Shown here: piece by piece, positions 55,659 to 64,000 of the stretch
How the letters are laid out: each line of letters starts with the position of its first letter
Position numbering within the stretch: position 1 is the first letter of the stretch
Assembly (NCBI GenBank): GCA_965279065.1
Contig: OZ257134.1
Location: 558,001 to 622,000 of the forward strand
Source of the DNA: JAKAXS01 sp965279065
GTDB lineage: Bacteria; Pseudomonadota; Alphaproteobacteria; Rhizobiales; Hyphomicrobiaceae
Length of the DNA: 64,000 bases
Direction: 5' to 3'
Notes under the pieces: model-generated
The model's database searches: none
What the model was told of the DNA's origin: nothing
Seen by the model: the letters and a program-made list of their open reading frames with translations, nothing else
Made by a program: the position numbers and the translations under genes

Positions 55659-55786
55659 GGTGCACGCACCTGCATAACTCTCAAAATGCGCTTCGCGCCT
55701 CATAAACTGCAAAGTGGAATTGTGGCCAGAATTCTAAAAGGCAGTTTCGGTCGCAGATGCAGCGCAAAATATTTGGAAATCCCAAG

Positions 55787-58219
55787 TCACCGCCGCGCCA
55801 CGAAGCTATCAACCACGCGTTTGCGGCCGGCGCGTTCGAAGTCGATCGTCAGCTTGTTTCCGTCGACGCCGGTCACGCGTCCCGCCCCGAATTTCTGATG
55901 ATACACACGATCGCCAACGTCATAGCTCGACGGCTCGGATGATGAGGCAGCCGGCGCCGCATCGATCGTGATCGGCGCCCGCGCCGCCGGCGCGCCGCTG
56001 GCCTGATGTCGCTGTGCGCGCTGCCAGCCCGGTGTGTCGTACGTCGCGGCAAACGCACTCGCCGGCTTGTCATCGAAACGGCTGCGCCCGTACGGATTGC
56101 CGAAGTTGCCGCCGCCGAAATTCTGATACGCCCCGCCGAACGGGCTCTTCACTTCCGCCACCTCGACGTGTGCCTCCGGCAACTCATCGACGAACCGCGA
56201 CGGGATGGCCGACTGGAACAGCCCGCGGATGCGCCGGTTCTGCGTGAACGAGATCTTGGCGAGCTTCTTGGCCCGCGTCACGCCGACGTAGGCAAGTCGC
56301 CGCTCTTCCTCCAGGCCTTCCTGCCCGCTCTCGTCCATCGTGCGCTGGCTGGGGAACAATCCTTCTTCCCAACCGGGCAGGAACACGGTGTCGTACTCCA
56401 GTCCCTTGGCTGCATGCAGCGTCATGATGGAGACGCGATCGCCGTCGTCGCCCTGCGCCGCGTCCATGACCAGCGACACATGCTCCAGGAAGCCCTGCAA
56501 CGTGTCGAACTCGTGCATGAAGCGCACGAGTTCCTTCAGGTTCTCCAGCCGCGCCTGCGCCTGCGGGCTCTTGTCCGACTGCCAAGAGGCCGTATACCCG
56601 CTCTCGTCGAGGATCAGTTCGGCAAGCTCGGTATGCTTCATCGTGTCGATCTGCCCGCGCCAGCGGCCGAACGAGCGGATGAGATCGGTCAGCGCCTTGC
56701 GCGCCTTGCCCGCCAGCTCCTCCGTCTCCACCATCATCTGCGCCGCCTGGTACATCGAAACGCCGCGTGCGCGACCCAGTTCGTGCACCCGCTTCACGCT
56801 GGTGTCGCCGATGCCGCGCTTGGGCACGTTGATGATGCGCTCGAACTTCAGGTCGTTGGCAGGGTTCGCCGTCACTTCCAGGTAGGCGATCGCGTCCTTG
56901 ATCTCCTGCCGCTCGTAGAACCGCGGGCCGCCGATGACGCGATAGGGCAATCCCAGCGTGATGAAGCGATCTTCAAATGCCCGCATCTGGAACGACGCCC
57001 GCACCAGGATCGCGATCTCGTTCAACCGGTGACCTGACTTCTGCGCCCGTTCGATGTCGTCGGCGATCGAGCGCGCCTCTTCCTCGTCGTCCCAGACGCC
57101 GGAGACGAGCACCTTCTCGCCCTCGCGGCCGTCGGTGAACAGCGTCTTGCCCAGCCGCCCCTTGTTGTGCGCGATCAGCCCCGACGCCGTCGCCAGGATG
57201 TGCCCCGTCGAGCGGTAGTTGCGCTCCAGCCGGATCACGGTCGCGCCCTTGAAGTCCTCCTCGAAGCGCAGGATGTTGTCCACCTCCGCGCCACGCCAGC
57301 CGTAGATCGACTGGTCGTCGTCGCCGACGCAGCACACGTTGGGACAGCCCTGTGCCAGCAGCCGCAGCCAGAGATACTGCGCCACGTTCGTGTCCTGATA
57401 CTCGTCGACCAGGATGTAGCGGAAGCGCCGGTGATAGTCGGCGAGCACATCCGGATGCTCCTGGAACAGTCGCAGGTTCTCTAAAAGCAGATCGCCGAAG
57501 TCGCAGGCGTTGAGTTCCTTCAGCCGCGCTTGGTATGCCGTGTAGAGCTTCACGCCCTTGCCAGCCGCAAAGCCGAACGCCTCGCCCGCAGGCACCTTCG
57601 CCGGCGTCAACCCCCGGTTCTTCCAGCCGTCGATCAGCCCGGCCAATTGCCGCGCCGGCCAGCGGTCCTTGTCGAGCCCCTCCGCCTCGATCACCTGCTT
57701 CATCAGGCGGATCTGGTCGTCCATATCCAGGATCGTGAAGCCCGACTTCAGCCCCACAAGCTCGGCATGGCGCCGCAGGATCTTCACGCCGATCGCGTGG
57801 AACGTGCCGAGCCATGGCATCGCCTCCACCGACCCGCCGACCAGCGCGCCGATGCGGTGCTTCATCTCGCGCGCCGCCTTGTTCGTGAACGTCACGGCGA
57901 GGATCTGATGTCCCGAAGCGCGCCCCTGCGCCAGGATGTGCGCGATGCGCGTCGTCAGCACGCGCGTCTTGCCGGTGCCGGCACCCGCCAGCACCAGAAC
58001 CGGTCCGTCGAGCGCCTCCACGGCCGCCTTCTGCTCGGGATTGAGACCGTCGAGATAAGGTAGCGCCGGCCGCACCCCCATGGCCCGGGCGGAAATGGAC
58101 GCGGGGCGCACGGCCGCCGGTGCCGTCACACCCGTGGGTGCCGGTGGCAGATCGAACGGGACTTCGTCCATGTCCGGGTAGACATCGGGCTCAGGGGTTT
58201 GCTTCTGATTCGATTGCAT
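55787..58219 (-). CDS. uvrD: UvrD/PcrA-type ATP-dependent DNA helicase
   Basis: An 810-aa SF1A helicase for repair and fork processing. N-terminal ~45 residues are Pro-rich and variable. Motif I AGAGTGKTRVL near residue 78, motif Ia TFTNKAAREM, motif II VDEYQDTN, motif III GDDDQSIYGWRGA, motif IV RLERNYRS, motif V TLHAAKGLEYD and motif VI AYVGVTRAKK are all present. The C-terminus has the Tudor-like YDVGDRVYHQKFGAG used for RNA polymerase contact. Divergent from the AsmA gene. Confidence 0.95.
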   Translation of the reverse strand: MQSNQKQTPEPDVYPDMDEVPFDLPPAPTGVTAPAAVRPASISARAMGVRPALPYLDGLNPEQKAAVEALDGPVLVLAGAGTGKTRVLTTRIAHILAQGRASGHQILAVTFTNKAAREMKHRIGALVGGSVEAMPWLGTFHAIGVKILRRHAELVGLKSGFTILDMDDQIRLMKQVIEAEGLDKDRWPARQLAGLIDGWKNRGLTPAKVPAGEAFGFAAGKGVKLYTAYQARLKELNACDFGDLLLENLRLFQEHPDVLADYHRRFRYILVDEYQDTNVAQYLWLRLLAQGCPNVCCVGDDDQSIYGWRGAEVDNILRFEEDFKGATVIRLERNYRSTGHILATASGLIAHNKGRLGKTLFTDGREGEKVLVSGVWDDEEEARSIADDIERAQKSGHRLNEIAILVRASFQMRAFEDRFITLGLPYRVIGGPRFYERQEIKDAIAYLEVTANPANDLKFERIINVPKRGIGDTSVKRVHELGRARGVSMYQAAQMMVETEELAGKARKALTDLIRSFGRWRGQIDTMKHTELAELILDESGYTASWQSDKSPQAQARLENLKELVRFMHEFDTLQGFLEHVSLVMDAAQGDDGDRVSIMTLHAAKGLEYDTVFLPGWEEGLFPSQRTMDESGQEGLEEERRLAYVGVTRAKKLAKISFTQNRRIRGLFQSAIPSRFVDELPEAHVEVAEVKSPFGGAYQNFGGGNFGNPYGRSRFDDKPASAFAATYDTPGWQRAQRHQASGAPAARAPITIDAAPAASSSEPSSYDVGDRVYHQKFGAGRVTGVDGNKLTIDFERAGRKRVVDSFVARR

Positions 58220-58525
58220 CGCCTCGCACTATATCATTGCTACAACGGCAGCAATCCGGCGCCGCCGGCCTTGCCCACGGAAAACGCGGCGGCGGGCAAT
58301 GGCACCGCGGTGCCTTGGTTCCGGCCAGAAAAATCGCAAAATTTGGGCGCAGCTTGGCCCCGTTTTGCAGTAGAGTGCCGCTCGACATATAGGAATGATG
58401 CGCGCCGTGGCCAACACCGTGGGCGCGCACCACAATTTGGCGCAAGCACATGACGAAGTTTGATCCGCATGCTGCGGGCAGCCATGTCGCTGCCGATCGT
58501 GCCCGTGCCACGGTGAACAGCATAC
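58220..58525. promoter_or_regulatory. Divergent region between uvrD and the AsmA gene
   Basis: 306 bp with two inverted repeats: the palindrome GGCACCGCGGTGCC (58301-58314) and GCGCGCC/GGCGCGC (58400-58406 and 58422-58428). A 27-codon frame (58450-58533) overlaps the AsmA start and could be a leader ORF. No other gene seen. Confidence 0.45.
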
Positions 58526-61500
58526 ATGAGTAACTGGCTGGCTTATCTCGGCGGCGCGGTCGTAGCCCTTCTCGCGGCGCTCTTTGCCGTGCCCGCGATG
58601 ATCGATTGGAACGGCTATCGCGGCATTTTCGAGGAGGAGGCGACCCGCGTCCTGGGTCGTGACGTCCGCCTCGGCGGCAACGTCAACCTGCGCCTGTTGC
58701 CCGCGCCATACGTCTCCTTCGAAAAGATGCGGATCTCCGATCCCGACAGCCAGACCGGCGAGCCGCTGTTCCGCGCCGAAAGCTTCACCATGTGGCTGGC
58801 CCTGTCGCCCCTCGTTCAGGGTGTACTGCAGGCCAACCAGGTCGAATTGAAGAACCCCATATTGAAGCTGGCCGTCGGCGAAGATGGCAGCGGCAACTGG
58901 AGCAAGCTCAAGCTTACGCCTGGCGCGCTGCCGTTCGTGCCCGCCGACGTCACGCTGAGTTCCGTGAAGCTGAGCAACGGCGAGATTGGCCTGATCGGCC
59001 CCAAGGGCAACGAGTTGGCCAAGCTCGAAGCCGTCAACGGCGAGTTGATGGCCGATGCCCTGAGCGGCCCCGTCCGCTTTCGCGGGCAGATGAAATGGGC
59101 TGGCGAACTGCGGGACGTCCGCTTCGCCAGCGCCTCGCCCGATCCCAATGGCGACGCGCGTTTCAAGGTGTCGGCGACCGGCACCGGTACGCACAGTTCC
59201 TACATCGTCGACGGCCGCGCCGCCAATCTCGGCGCCAAGCTCAACATCTCCGGCGAACTCACCGCCAAGATTGCGCCCGACTTGTCCGCTGCCACTACCG
59301 CGCCCGATGCCCCCGCGCCGCCCGCTCCCATTGCCGCACCGGCGCCCGCCCCGGAGGTCAGCGTCAGCCCGACCCCGGGCGCCGAGCCGAAGACGGCGGC
59401 CGTGCCCCCGCCGCCGGCCGTGCAGGCCGGTGTGCCGGTGTACGACATGCGCAGCAAGATCTCCGGCGACGCCGGCGGCTTCACGCTGTCCGAAATCGCC
59501 ATCACCTCCGACGGCGGTGGACCGCCACAACTCATTACCGGCAACGCTCAGGCGACCTGGGGCGAGCGCACCAAGCTTGACCTTGCTCTCAATTCCCGCT
59601 GGATCGACCTCGACGCCATGTTCGGCACCGGCAAGACCGTCGTGCCGCTCGAGGCGGCGCGCGGCCTGTTCGACGTGCTGATGCGCCAGCTGCCCGCGTC
59701 GTCCGACACCAACATCAATCTGCAGGTCGACCAACTCAATCTCGGTGCCGACCAGATCAGCAACGTGCATTTCGCCGCCGTGCGCGCCGGCGGCCCGCTG
59801 GAGGTCAAGGACTTCCGTGTCTCGCTGCCCGGCGCCACGCAGCTTTCGCTCGCTGGCAAGCTGGCACCGGGCGAGACGTCGCCGAAATTCGAAGGCGCGG
59901 TCGGCTTGAAGGGCCAGAGCCTTTCGCGCTTCCTTGCCTGGGGCCTGAAGCGTCCGGCGTTGACCAACGGCCTCAGCGATGGCGCCTTCGCTCTCAACGG
60001 CAACCTGAAATTTTCCGGCAAGCAGATCGAACTGGCCGACGCCAAGGTCGGCATCGGCGACACACCGGTGATCGCCGGCGTTCGCCTTGATCTGGGGGAA
60101 CGCCGCCGCCTCACCCTCAATCTCGAAGGCCAGAAGATCGACGTCGGCCGCGTCTGGCCCGGCGGCCTGCAGATGGAGACGCTGGCGCCCCTCTTGGCGC
60201 AGGCCGGCGTGGTCAGGACGGACACGGCTCCGGCGGCCGAGGAAGATCGGCAGTCCTGGTTCGATCCCGCCAACGCCGACATCGTTATCGGCGTCAAGGC
60301 GGGCTCCGTCGTCGACGGAACGCGCGCCTTGCGCAACGTCGAGGCAGACCTTTCCGTCGAGGGCGGCAAGCTCGTCATGCGCCAGCTCAAGTTCTCCGAC
60401 GACACCGGTCTCGAAGTCGAACTGGAGGGCGAGGCCGCGGGCGTCAAGACCGACGCGCAGGGCAGCCTGCGGGGTGTCATTGCTGCGACCGATGCGACCT
60501 CCGCCAAGGCGTTCGTCGACCTCGCCGGCCTCGATACCTATGCGCCTGGCCTCGTCGATCACTTCGCCCGCCTTGCGCCGTTTCGACTGGCTGGCACCGT
60601 CAACCTGGGATCGCGCAGCCCGACCGCGGCCGACCTGAAGCTTGACGGTATCGTCCGCGGCGGCCGCCTCACAGCCAGCATCGATCTCGATGGCGGCTTC
60701 GCCGCCTGGCGAACCGCCCCCGCGGCGATCTCCGCCCGCCTTGAGGCACCCGACATTGACCAGGCTTCCGCCGCCCTGCTCGGTCTACCGCCGTCTGCCT
60801 CGGGCGCCGCCTCACCCCCGCGACCCGGCATGATCGTAGCGCGGGCCGTCGGCGCACCGCACGACGGCCTGCTGTCGTTCGCCGCCATCCAGTCCGATGG
60901 CGTCAATGTCGATTACAGCGGACGCATCCTGTTGCCGCCCGACGCCGCGCTCGGCCTCTCGGGCGACGTGAAGGTCTCTGCGCGCGACTCCCGCACCCTG
61001 CTTCATCTGGCAGGCATCGCTTTGCCCGATGCCACCTCCACGATCCCGCTCGCCGGCATGGTTGCCGTCGCCAAGACGGGAGACGTTCTCACGCTGTCTC
61101 CAACAGGCCTGACGATGGCCGGAACGCCTGTCGCCGGCACGCTGTCGATCAAACGCCCCGAAGCCGCCCGCGCCAGCGTCACGGGAGACCTCCAGGTCGG
61201 CGAAGCCAGCGTCACCGGTCTGCTTGCAGCACTTCTCGACAAGCAGGCGCTGAGCGCGCCATCCCCGGTGCCGACCGCTGCGAAGACGCCGGCGGCGGCA
61301 GCACCGCCCGAGGCCGCGGACGTCCTATGGCCGGAGCAGCAGTTCGATTTCGGCGCCGCCGATGCCGCCGAGGGCAAAGTCACCGTCCGCTTCGGCAAGC
61401 TTGCGCTGCAGCCCGGTCTGAGCATCGCCAACGCCAAGCTCGACATCGCCTTCGAGCCAGGCAAGCTGTCTGTCGCATCGCTCTCCGGCGACGCCGTCGG

Positions 61501-62581
61501 CGGCCAGATCACCTCCGCCATGACCTTCGCCAGGGAATCGGCCGGCGTCAGCCTCAACGGTGGCCTCGACTTGCGCGTCCCGCAAGGTGCCGGAAAACCC
61601 GACATCGCCACCTTGGCGTTGAAATATTCCGGCCGTGCCTTGAGCCCTGCGGCCCTGATCGCCGGCCTTGAGGGCAAGGGCGAACTGAAGCTTGGCGATG
61701 TCAGTCTCGGCGGCCTCAGCCCCGCGGTCGTCGGCTCCCTCGCCGAGGCCGCACTCGCCGGCCGCGGCCCCAACAGCGGCGAACCGCTCGCCGCCGCCTT
61801 GCGTGACGGTTTGCGCGAAGGCCAGTTGAAAGTCGGCGAACTCGTCATGCCGGTCACCATTGCTGACGGCGCGATGAAACTCGCCAAGGTCGAGCTCGAC
61901 CGTCCCGAAGGCCGCACGACGTTCCAGACCGTCGTCGAACTGGCGACCTTCAAGCTCGACAGCGAATGGACCATCGAGGCGCGCCTGCCGAAGTCGACCG
62001 GCAAGTCCGGCGCCAAGCTGCTGCCGCCCGTCTCTGTCGTCTACGCCGGCATGTTGAAGGAAATCGCCGCCATCGAGCCGCAGATCTCCGCCTCCGCGCT
62101 CGAACGCGAACTCACCGTGCGCAAGATGGAGCGCGACGTCGAAGAGCTCGAGCGCCTGCGCAAGGAAGACGAGACGCGCGCCAAGGAAGAACAGGCGCGC
62201 ATCGCCGCGGAGAAGGAGCGGGTTCGCCGGGAACGTGCCGAACGGGCCGCAGCGGCCGCCGCTGCCGCTGTCGACGATCCGCAGCCCGCACCCGATCCCA
62301 ACGCCGGCACGGATGCCACCGTGGACCAGGCGCCGTTGCCGCCCCCCGGTCAGGGTCCCAATCAGGGCCCCAGTCAGGGCCAGTCCCCCGCCAACGCCCC
62401 ACAACCCCAATCCGGCGCCACCCCGGCCCCCGGCGCTGACGCCCAACAGGCCGCCGGGACCGACCCCAACGCGCCGCTCTCGCCCGAGGCGGCCGCGGCC
62501 CAGGCAGCACCCCGCCAACCCCCGCCCAAGCGCCGCCCGGCTCCGAAAGACAACTGGAACCCCTTCACCAACCAGTTCTGA
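58526..62581 (+). CDS. AsmA-family membrane-envelope protein
   Basis: A 1351-aa protein with an N-terminal anchor (LAYLGGAVVALLAALFAVPA) and a long beta-rich periplasmic region of AsmA type: GIFEEEATRVLGRDVRLGG near residue 33, ARGLFDVLMRQLP near 375, and C-terminal ELKLGDVSLGGLSPAV. Such proteins are bridge-like lipid carriers between inner and outer membranes. The last ~200 residues switch to an Arg/Glu coiled-coil and a Pro/Gln/Ala-rich tail. It is longer than E. coli AsmA (617 aa). A cryptic upstream ORF overlaps its start. Confidence 0.9.
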   Translation: MSNWLAYLGGAVVALLAALFAVPAMIDWNGYRGIFEEEATRVLGRDVRLGGNVNLRLLPAPYVSFEKMRISDPDSQTGEPLFRAESFTMWLALSPLVQGVLQANQVELKNPILKLAVGEDGSGNWSKLKLTPGALPFVPADVTLSSVKLSNGEIGLIGPKGNELAKLEAVNGELMADALSGPVRFRGQMKWAGELRDVRFASASPDPNGDARFKVSATGTGTHSSYIVDGRAANLGAKLNISGELTAKIAPDLSAATTAPDAPAPPAPIAAPAPAPEVSVSPTPGAEPKTAAVPPPPAVQAGVPVYDMRSKISGDAGGFTLSEIAITSDGGGPPQLITGNAQATWGERTKLDLALNSRWIDLDAMFGTGKTVVPLEAARGLFDVLMRQLPASSDTNINLQVDQLNLGADQISNVHFAAVRAGGPLEVKDFRVSLPGATQLSLAGKLAPGETSPKFEGAVGLKGQSLSRFLAWGLKRPALTNGLSDGAFALNGNLKFSGKQIELADAKVGIGDTPVIAGVRLDLGERRRLTLNLEGQKIDVGRVWPGGLQMETLAPLLAQAGVVRTDTAPAAEEDRQSWFDPANADIVIGVKAGSVVDGTRALRNVEADLSVEGGKLVMRQLKFSDDTGLEVELEGEAAGVKTDAQGSLRGVIAATDATSAKAFVDLAGLDTYAPGLVDHFARLAPFRLAGTVNLGSRSPTAADLKLDGIVRGGRLTASIDLDGGFAAWRTAPAAISARLEAPDIDQASAALLGLPPSASGAASPPRPGMIVARAVGAPHDGLLSFAAIQSDGVNVDYSGRILLPPDAALGLSGDVKVSARDSRTLLHLAGIALPDATSTIPLAGMVAVAKTGDVLTLSPTGLTMAGTPVAGTLSIKRPEAARASVTGDLQVGEASVTGLLAALLDKQALSAPSPVPTAAKTPAAAAPPEAADVLWPEQQFDFGAADAAEGKVTVRFGKLALQPGLSIANAKLDIAFEPGKLSVASLSGDAVGGQITSAMTFARESAGVSLNGGLDLRVPQGAGKPDIATLALKYSGRALSPAALIAGLEGKGELKLGDVSLGGLSPAVVGSLAEAALAGRGPNSGEPLAAALRDGLREGQLKVGELVMPVTIADGAMKLAKVELDRPEGRTTFQTVVELATFKLDSEWTIEARLPKSTGKSGAKLLPPVSVVYAGMLKEIAAIEPQISASALERELTVRKMERDVEELERLRKEDETRAKEEQARIAAEKERVRRERAERAAAAAAAAVDDPQPAPDPNAGTDATVDQAPLPPPGQGPNQGPSQGQSPANAPQPQSGATPAPGADAQQAAGTDPNAPLSPEAAAAQAAPRQPPPKRRPAPKDNWNPFTNQF

Positions 62582-62672
62582 TCCGCCCGTGTCGCCTTGG
62601 CCGCCTTCGAACTGCAGTCTCGGTCCGCGCCGGACGGTGGATCGCCACGGACTTGTGTCGGGAGGCCTGCCG

Positions 62673-63062
62673 ATGGACGACCCTTTCAACCTGCAACGCT
62701 TCATCGACGCGCAGGCGCCCGTCTACGCCACCGTGCTGCGCGAACTGCGCGCCGGCCGCAAAACCACGCACTGGATCTGGTTCATCTTCCCCCAGGCCGC
62801 CGGCCTTGGCCACAGCCCCATGTCGAAACGCTACGCCATCCGCTCGCTGGACGAAGCCCGCGGCTACCTCGCCCACCCGGTGCTGGGCGCGCGCCTGCGG
62901 GAGTGCGTCGCGCTGGTGCGCGCGCACGAGGCGGCAGGCCTGTCGCTGGAGGACATCCTCGGCGAACTCGACGCCATGAAGTTCAGATCGTGTTTAGAGC
63001 TGTTTGGGAAGCCGGGATGTAGTTCGAAAGTCGCTAGCGCGTGTAAAGGCGACGGCGAATAA
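62673..63062 (+). CDS. DUF1810 protein with non-homologous C-terminus (probably truncated)
   Basis: 129 residues. The N-terminal ~110 show the DUF1810 pattern: FNLQRFIDAQAPVYATVLREL, THWIWFIFPQ, GLGHSPMSKRYAI, HPVLGARLRECV and LDAMKFRSCLELF. The family normally continues with a segment ending in a FGG-R-D helix; here it is replaced after LELF by about 18 unrelated residues (GKPGCSSK...GDGE). The ribosome binding site is GGGAGG. The break at about 63000 coincides with falling GC, so the gene seems to have been cut by an insertion or recombination. Confidence 0.75.
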   Translation: MDDPFNLQRFIDAQAPVYATVLRELRAGRKTTHWIWFIFPQAAGLGHSPMSKRYAIRSLDEARGYLAHPVLGARLRECVALVRAHEAAGLSLEDILGELDAMKFRSCLELFGKPGCSSKVASACKGDGE

Positions 63063-63134
63063 GCTAGCGTCGTGCAAGTTGCTTGGGAGTACAGGGCCAA
63101 GTCTAGCGTTCCGTACGACGGAAACAGATCGCCG

Positions 63135-63335
63135 CTATTGGGATACGGTGTTGTCCCTGTCGTATCCCACGATGCGCCGCTGCTTCAGCCTCGCCAAAAC
63201 GCGTTCTAAAATGTTCGCAGCCACACCGTCAACAACTTGCAACTCGTTGCGAATGTCGGATTCGACTCCATCGAGCGCCAAGTTCACGCATATCGCAGTG
63301 ACTCTTGCGTGCTCAGAGTGATTGCGTTTTGCTAT
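63135..63335 (-). CDS. Putative 66-aa protein with ATA in the start position
   Basis: A protein-like frame ending at TAG 63135-63137. Immediately downstream of AGGAGG (63346-63341) and a 5-nt spacer lies ATA (63335), followed by AKRNHSEHARVTAICVNLAL and VAANILERVLARLKQRRIVGYD. The only standard start is GTG 63287, giving 50 aa without the conserved-looking N-terminus and without a ribosome binding site. Either ATA is used, or an ATG has mutated. It lies 46 bp after the 199-aa gene on the same strand, so they may be one unit. Family unknown. Confidence 0.5.
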   Translation of the reverse strand: MAKRNHSEHARVTAICVNLALDGVESDIRNELQVVDGVAANILERVLARLKQRRIVGYDRDNTVSQ

Positions 63336-63381
63336 TTGCGCCTCCTACTTCAATAGGAAGCGGCTATCTGATTTGCACTAG

Positions 63382-63981
63382 CTACCGCAAGGGCGCAGGT
63401 TCCTCACTCCCAGAAAAATTGATAGTTGCGGGGCTGTTTGGCGAAGGTCTTGACGGTCGGACGACTCGTGTGGGTGAAGCACCAGTGGGTTCGTCGTCGA
63501 CCAAGTCTTCGGCAATTATTCTAGCGTGCGAAACTAACTCTCGATCAAGCTGACCATCCAACACACGTAAGCTCTGGACGACTTCATCGGGAACCCGCCG
63601 ATTCCTCGGCCGATATCTGTTAAAGAGTTCGTTCAACGACCTCGATGCGTTAGCCGCCGCTGCGGTGATAACGTCCTGTCCCTGGAGCTTATTGACGATC
63701 CGATCATAATTTGTTCGAGGCAGCCGATCGTAGGCAACCTTTTTGCGTCCGTCTGCGATATTGTCGATTACATACTCGATACGGTGCGTGTTCTTCTTCC
63801 AGATTTCACGAAGCTCTTGCCAATTTTCGTCTTCGGAGCTTTCGTGCGCCGCATTTCTTATGAGACCTGCGAGGGCTGGCTGAGGCGCTTCCTCAGCGTC
63901 GGTCCGATTGCTCACCGTCTCCACCTGCAGCTCTGACACTTGCTTCCGTGCTGCGTCGATCTTCTTGTCAATTAGCGTCAT
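63382..63981 (-). CDS. Hypothetical accessory protein
   Basis: A 199-aa hydrophilic, mostly helical protein beginning MTLIDKKIDAARKQVSELQV. It contains the stretches ENWQELREIWKKNTHRIEYV and NASRSLNELFNRYRPRNRRV, and ends in a Ser/Pro-rich tail. There is no signal peptide or membrane helix. Base composition is lower in GC than the core genes. No family recognised. First visible gene of the right-hand accessory region; its upstream context is outside the window. Confidence 0.6.
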   Translation of the reverse strand: MTLIDKKIDAARKQVSELQVETVSNRTDAEEAPQPALAGLIRNAAHESSEDENWQELREIWKKNTHRIEYVIDNIADGRKKVAYDRLPRTNYDRIVNKLQGQDVITAAAANASRSLNELFNRYRPRNRRVPDEVVQSLRVLDGQLDRELVSHARIIAEDLVDDEPTGASPTRVVRPSRPSPNSPATINFSGSEEPAPLR

Positions 63982-64000
63982 GTGCCCGCCGAAGCCCTGC

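Noticed and set aside
58229..60562. 777-codon open frame antisense to the AsmA gene
   Set aside because: Mirror of a repetitive GC-rich coding sequence; Gly/Ala/Arg-rich with no domain.
63004..63321. 105-codon plus-strand frame at the right end
   Set aside because: It overlaps the better supported 66-aa minus-strand frame and has no start signal or protein-like composition.

Overview
The window is GC-rich chromosomal DNA (roughly low-60s % GC by eye) from an alphaproteobacterium, most likely order Hyphomicrobiales and possibly Hyphomicrobiaceae. Evidence for this: the kdsB-pheA pair divergent from a membrane-anchored cytochrome c; a Caulobacter/Rhizobium-type cpa/tad pilus locus; an RNase E with a long acidic insert; and RF2 with an SPY rather than SPF tripeptide. 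The order is inferred from gene content and style; no database search was possible. Almost all of the window is core, chromosomal-type sequence. There are no rRNA or tRNA genes, CRISPR arrays, insertion sequences or prophage genes that I can see.

Layout. 1-2.2 kb: prephenate dehydratase (cut by the left edge) and kdsB, divergent from a cytochrome c. 2.35-10.2 kb: a YejABEF-type peptide ABC importer with two tandem solute-binding proteins, two permeases and a fused double ATPase, closely packed and co-directional. 10.2-13.9 kb: an unknown protein, a translationally coupled leucyl-aminopeptidase/NlpC-P60 pair, and a glutathione-S-transferase. 13.9-26.3 kb: a complete Flp (tad/cpa) pilus locus. 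Its minus-strand arm runs from two Flp pilins through cpaA-B-C-D-E-F to tadB-tadC. A tadD lipoprotein gene converges on it, and a divergent plus-strand arm carries a CpaC-N-like secreted protein and two TadE-like pseudopilins. The arms are separated by an AT-rich control region.

26.4-31.9 kb: a TetR regulator, a YdjM-type membrane hydrolase, a cation-diffusion-facilitator antiporter coupled to an alpha/beta hydrolase, and guaA. 32-36.5 kb: a TonB-dependent receptor, a GAF-GGDEF diguanylate cyclase and an ArsC/Spx-like protein. 36.5-37.2 kb: a histidine-rich secreted micro-protein gene, with a candidate small RNA in its 3' region whose loops are C-rich (anti-Shine-Dalgarno-like). 37.3-44.5 kb: aat, the accB-accC/aroQ fatty-acid and shikimate cluster, a DsbA-like oxidoreductase, a BepA-like M48 protease and a PLP aminotransferase. 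44.5-53.6 kb: an M15-like peptidase, RNase E, the cell-wall amidase amiC and PBP1A (mrcA). 53.7-62.6 kb: prfB with its programmed +1 frameshift, an accessory two-TM protein, a UvrD-type helicase and a large AsmA-family protein.

The right end (from about 63.0 kb) changes character. A DUF1810 gene loses its family C-terminus, base composition drops, and two unrecognised minus-strand ORFs follow. One is a 66-codon frame that has a perfect Shine-Dalgarno but an ATA where the start codon should be. This looks like the edge of an accessory island.

Most notable items: the anti-SD-loop sRNA candidate (36.57-36.72 kb), the ATA-start small gene and truncated DUF1810 at the island edge, the tandem overlapping yejA genes, the autoregulatory prfB frameshift, the pilus control region with its hairpins, and a perfect 13-bp inverted repeat upstream of the TonB receptor.
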